In this document: piece after piece, positions 63,001 through 64,000 of the stretch
How positions within the stretch are numbered: position 1 is the first letter of the stretch
Layout: each line of letters begins with the position of its first letter
Source: Terramyces sp. JEL0728
Lineage: Eukaryota; Chytridiomycota; Chytridiomycetes; Rhizophydiales; Terramycetaceae
Assembly: GCA_027603945.1 (NCBI GenBank)
Contig: JADIIU010000048.1
Location: 1-64,000, forward strand
DNA: 64,000 bases
Reading direction: 5' to 3'
The notes under the pieces: generated by a model
The model's database searches: none
The model's input: the letters and a program-made list of their open reading frames with translations, nothing else
What the model was told of the DNA's origin: nothing
Translations under genes and position numbers: made by a program

Positions 63001-63450
63001 AAAAAGTATTCACAGTATATCTCGTTGCTATTGCAAGCAGGAGCGATAATATTCAGCACTCCCAATATCCCTATAACTAGTCCAACGACTTTGTCTGAAC
63101 TATTCTGGTATACTAGTACAAGTGCAAAATCCTGCTGAACGTACAGTTCTCGGAAAGTGGTTATTTCAATCAGCTTATCCAAATGAGGTGTTGAAGATAA
63201 TTCTCGCGTCCAGCCGTTAGGTAATAGCAAGGAGTAAATCTAGATTATTTAATATTTACCTGGTTTTCTTTAGGAGCAAATTCCATGCTCGAGCGGAGAC
63301 TTGAAAGCAGCTTGTTGATCATGTCTTGACGCGTCAATAAAAAAGGTAAAAACTAACCATGTAAGGAAATAATTGCGACAAGCTAGTAGAGAAATCCTCA
63401 ACCAGTTCATTGCATTGAAGCCTTGGACTAAAGAACACGGAACATAACAT
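60024..63450 (-). CDS. RhoGEF (DH-domain) protein
   Basis: Six exons (63450-63354, 63324-63260, 63239-62841, 62821-62677, 62655-60582, 60561-60024) total 3318 nt, 1105 residues. A DH domain lies near residues 240-440: YEMIETEKNFVQCLEFLDFAY (CR1-like) and LQKPTGRIIGYQSLFEALYKYS (the LQKPxQRI motif of CR3). A PH-like region follows (GERITFLTDFDAL to TAELLGLIKHLKIK). The N-terminal part contains helical segments upstream of the DH. Later regions have no family I can name. DH-PH proteins activate Rho-type GTPases and so direct actin and polarity. Introns from 5' are 29, 20, 19, 21 and 20 nt; the first is the least certain. ATG 63450 is a choice by frame. The stop overlaps AATAAA. Confidence 0.75.
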
Positions 63451-63490
63451 CAAGCCATACAAATTATATTTTGATATACAAAGATTAACA

Positions 63491-64000
63491 TTAATTGAGA
63501 GTTTGGCTTTCCAAGTAATAACTTGAAACATCACTCTCGCTTTTAGCAGTGCCAGTCTTGATTAAAGTCCTTCGTTTTGATATGATGTTTAGCGCATTGG
63601 CCAGAAATAAAGTTGTTGGCAAGTCAAAATAAAAGACATTGTACAGGGCAACATTATTCGCACTGAATTCCGCAAACACCGAGACATATACCACTTCCAC
63701 CAGTAAATAAACTCCAAAGGTGTAGATTTCAAAGTCGACAATGCTTTTGATCATATCAAAAGTGGCCATATTGCCTCCTCTTTGATAAATGTAGTGCGCA
63801 AGATGTAAGAATAGCACAACTTCGAATATAACTGAAACCAGATGTTCCTGATACACTTGGCCGGTAGTAAACACAGTCTGGCACGGTCCCAAATGGTTAT
63901 CTGCATTGTATAGCACTGCTCCGGTAACAAATACTGCGTTATACCCGTAAGACGCGAAACGTACCCCCAGAACGAAATACAAGAAATAGTAATGTTGGGG
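63491..64000 (-). CDS. polytopic membrane protein, 3' part, runs off the window
   Basis: An open frame enters from the right edge and ends at 63491, at least 169 codons. Four to five hydrophobic helices (VRFASYGYNAVFVTGAVLY, LVSVIFEVVLFLHLAHYIY, FGVYLLVEVVYVSVFAEF, DLPTTLFLANALNII) lead to a basic, serine-rich tail (SKRRTLIKTGTAKS). The pattern suggests another seven-helix protein; the missing 5' end prevents a family call. It is head-to-tail with the RhoGEF, whose ATG is 41 bp beyond this stop. Confidence 0.6.
   Translation of the reverse strand, partial: PQHYYFLYFVLGVRFASYGYNAVFVTGAVLYNADNHLGPCQTVFTTGQVYQEHLVSVIFEVVLFLHLAHYIYQRGGNMATFDMIKSIVDFEIYTFGVYLLVEVVYVSVFAEFSANNVALYNVFYFDLPTTLFLANALNIISKRRTLIKTGTAKSESDVSSYYLESQTLN

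Noticed and set aside
1..64000. CRISPR arrays, prophage, integrons or bacterial operons
   Set aside because: No regularly spaced repeats, Shine-Dalgarno-led operons or phage-type genes; gene content is eukaryotic throughout.

Overview
Eukaryotic nuclear DNA, AT-rich and gene-dense, most likely from an early-diverging zoosporic (chytrid-like) fungus. The fungal assignment rests on CBM1 modules, an Iks1-type kinase, Ecl1-family proteins, an Arp9-like protein, Erd1 and a twin-CX9C protein. Class A-type GPCRs and multi-copy 7TM receptors argue against yeasts and filamentous Dikarya. No prokaryotic signals, CRISPR array, integrase or intact transposon were seen.

The dominant feature is the introns. 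By joining reading frames I could place 61 introns; 57 are only 18-23 nt long, mostly 19-20. They begin GTA/GTT, carry a TAAY or TGAY branch-like motif 5-9 nt before the 3' end and end in AG. Fully resolved models sum to a multiple of three and restore known domains. Two introns are GC-AG and two, in paralogous phosphatases, are GT-TG. In the Erd1-like gene two longer introns (86 and 64 nt) look like four and three micro-introns placed head to tail with no exon between. Many stop codons lie inside an AATAAA motif.

Layout: 1-4.4 kb, helical-bundle/TKL-kinase/SH3 gene; 4.4-9.5 kb, thaumatin-like protein, BRD7/9-like DUF3512 protein, two unknowns, Erd1-like protein; 9.6-17.3 kb, a GPCR, an ABCG half-transporter and three members of a family with a cysteine-rich ectodomain and seven helices; 17.4-19.2 kb, two aldo-keto reductases; 19.5-24.1 kb, a ten-finger FLYWCH-like protein; 24.1-31.5 kb, three more ectodomain-7TM genes and a deleted relic around a twin-CX9C protein and 3-hydroxyanthranilate dioxygenase; 31.7-36.4 kb, bHLH factor, Iks1-like kinase, two DUF599 proteins; 36.7-44.7 kb, four FCP1/Psr-like phosphatases flanked by three Ecl1-like proteins; 45-46.8 kb, a coiled-coil protein and a DGAT2-type acyltransferase; 46.9-51.2 kb, three secreted CBM1/CBM18/expansin-like proteins; 51.5-57.9 kb, coiled-coil protein, Arp9, single-pass membrane protein, two tandem GPCRs and another 7TM protein; 58.1-64 kb, LRR membrane protein, rhodanese, tRNA-Thr, RhoGEF and the 3' end of a further 7TM gene.

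Functionally the window mixes housekeeping genes with lineage-expanded surface sensing (at least ten polytopic candidate receptors), wall-active secreted proteins and signalling enzymes. Tandem duplication is the main source of local paralogs. Functions are read from motifs and remembered family features; no database search was possible.
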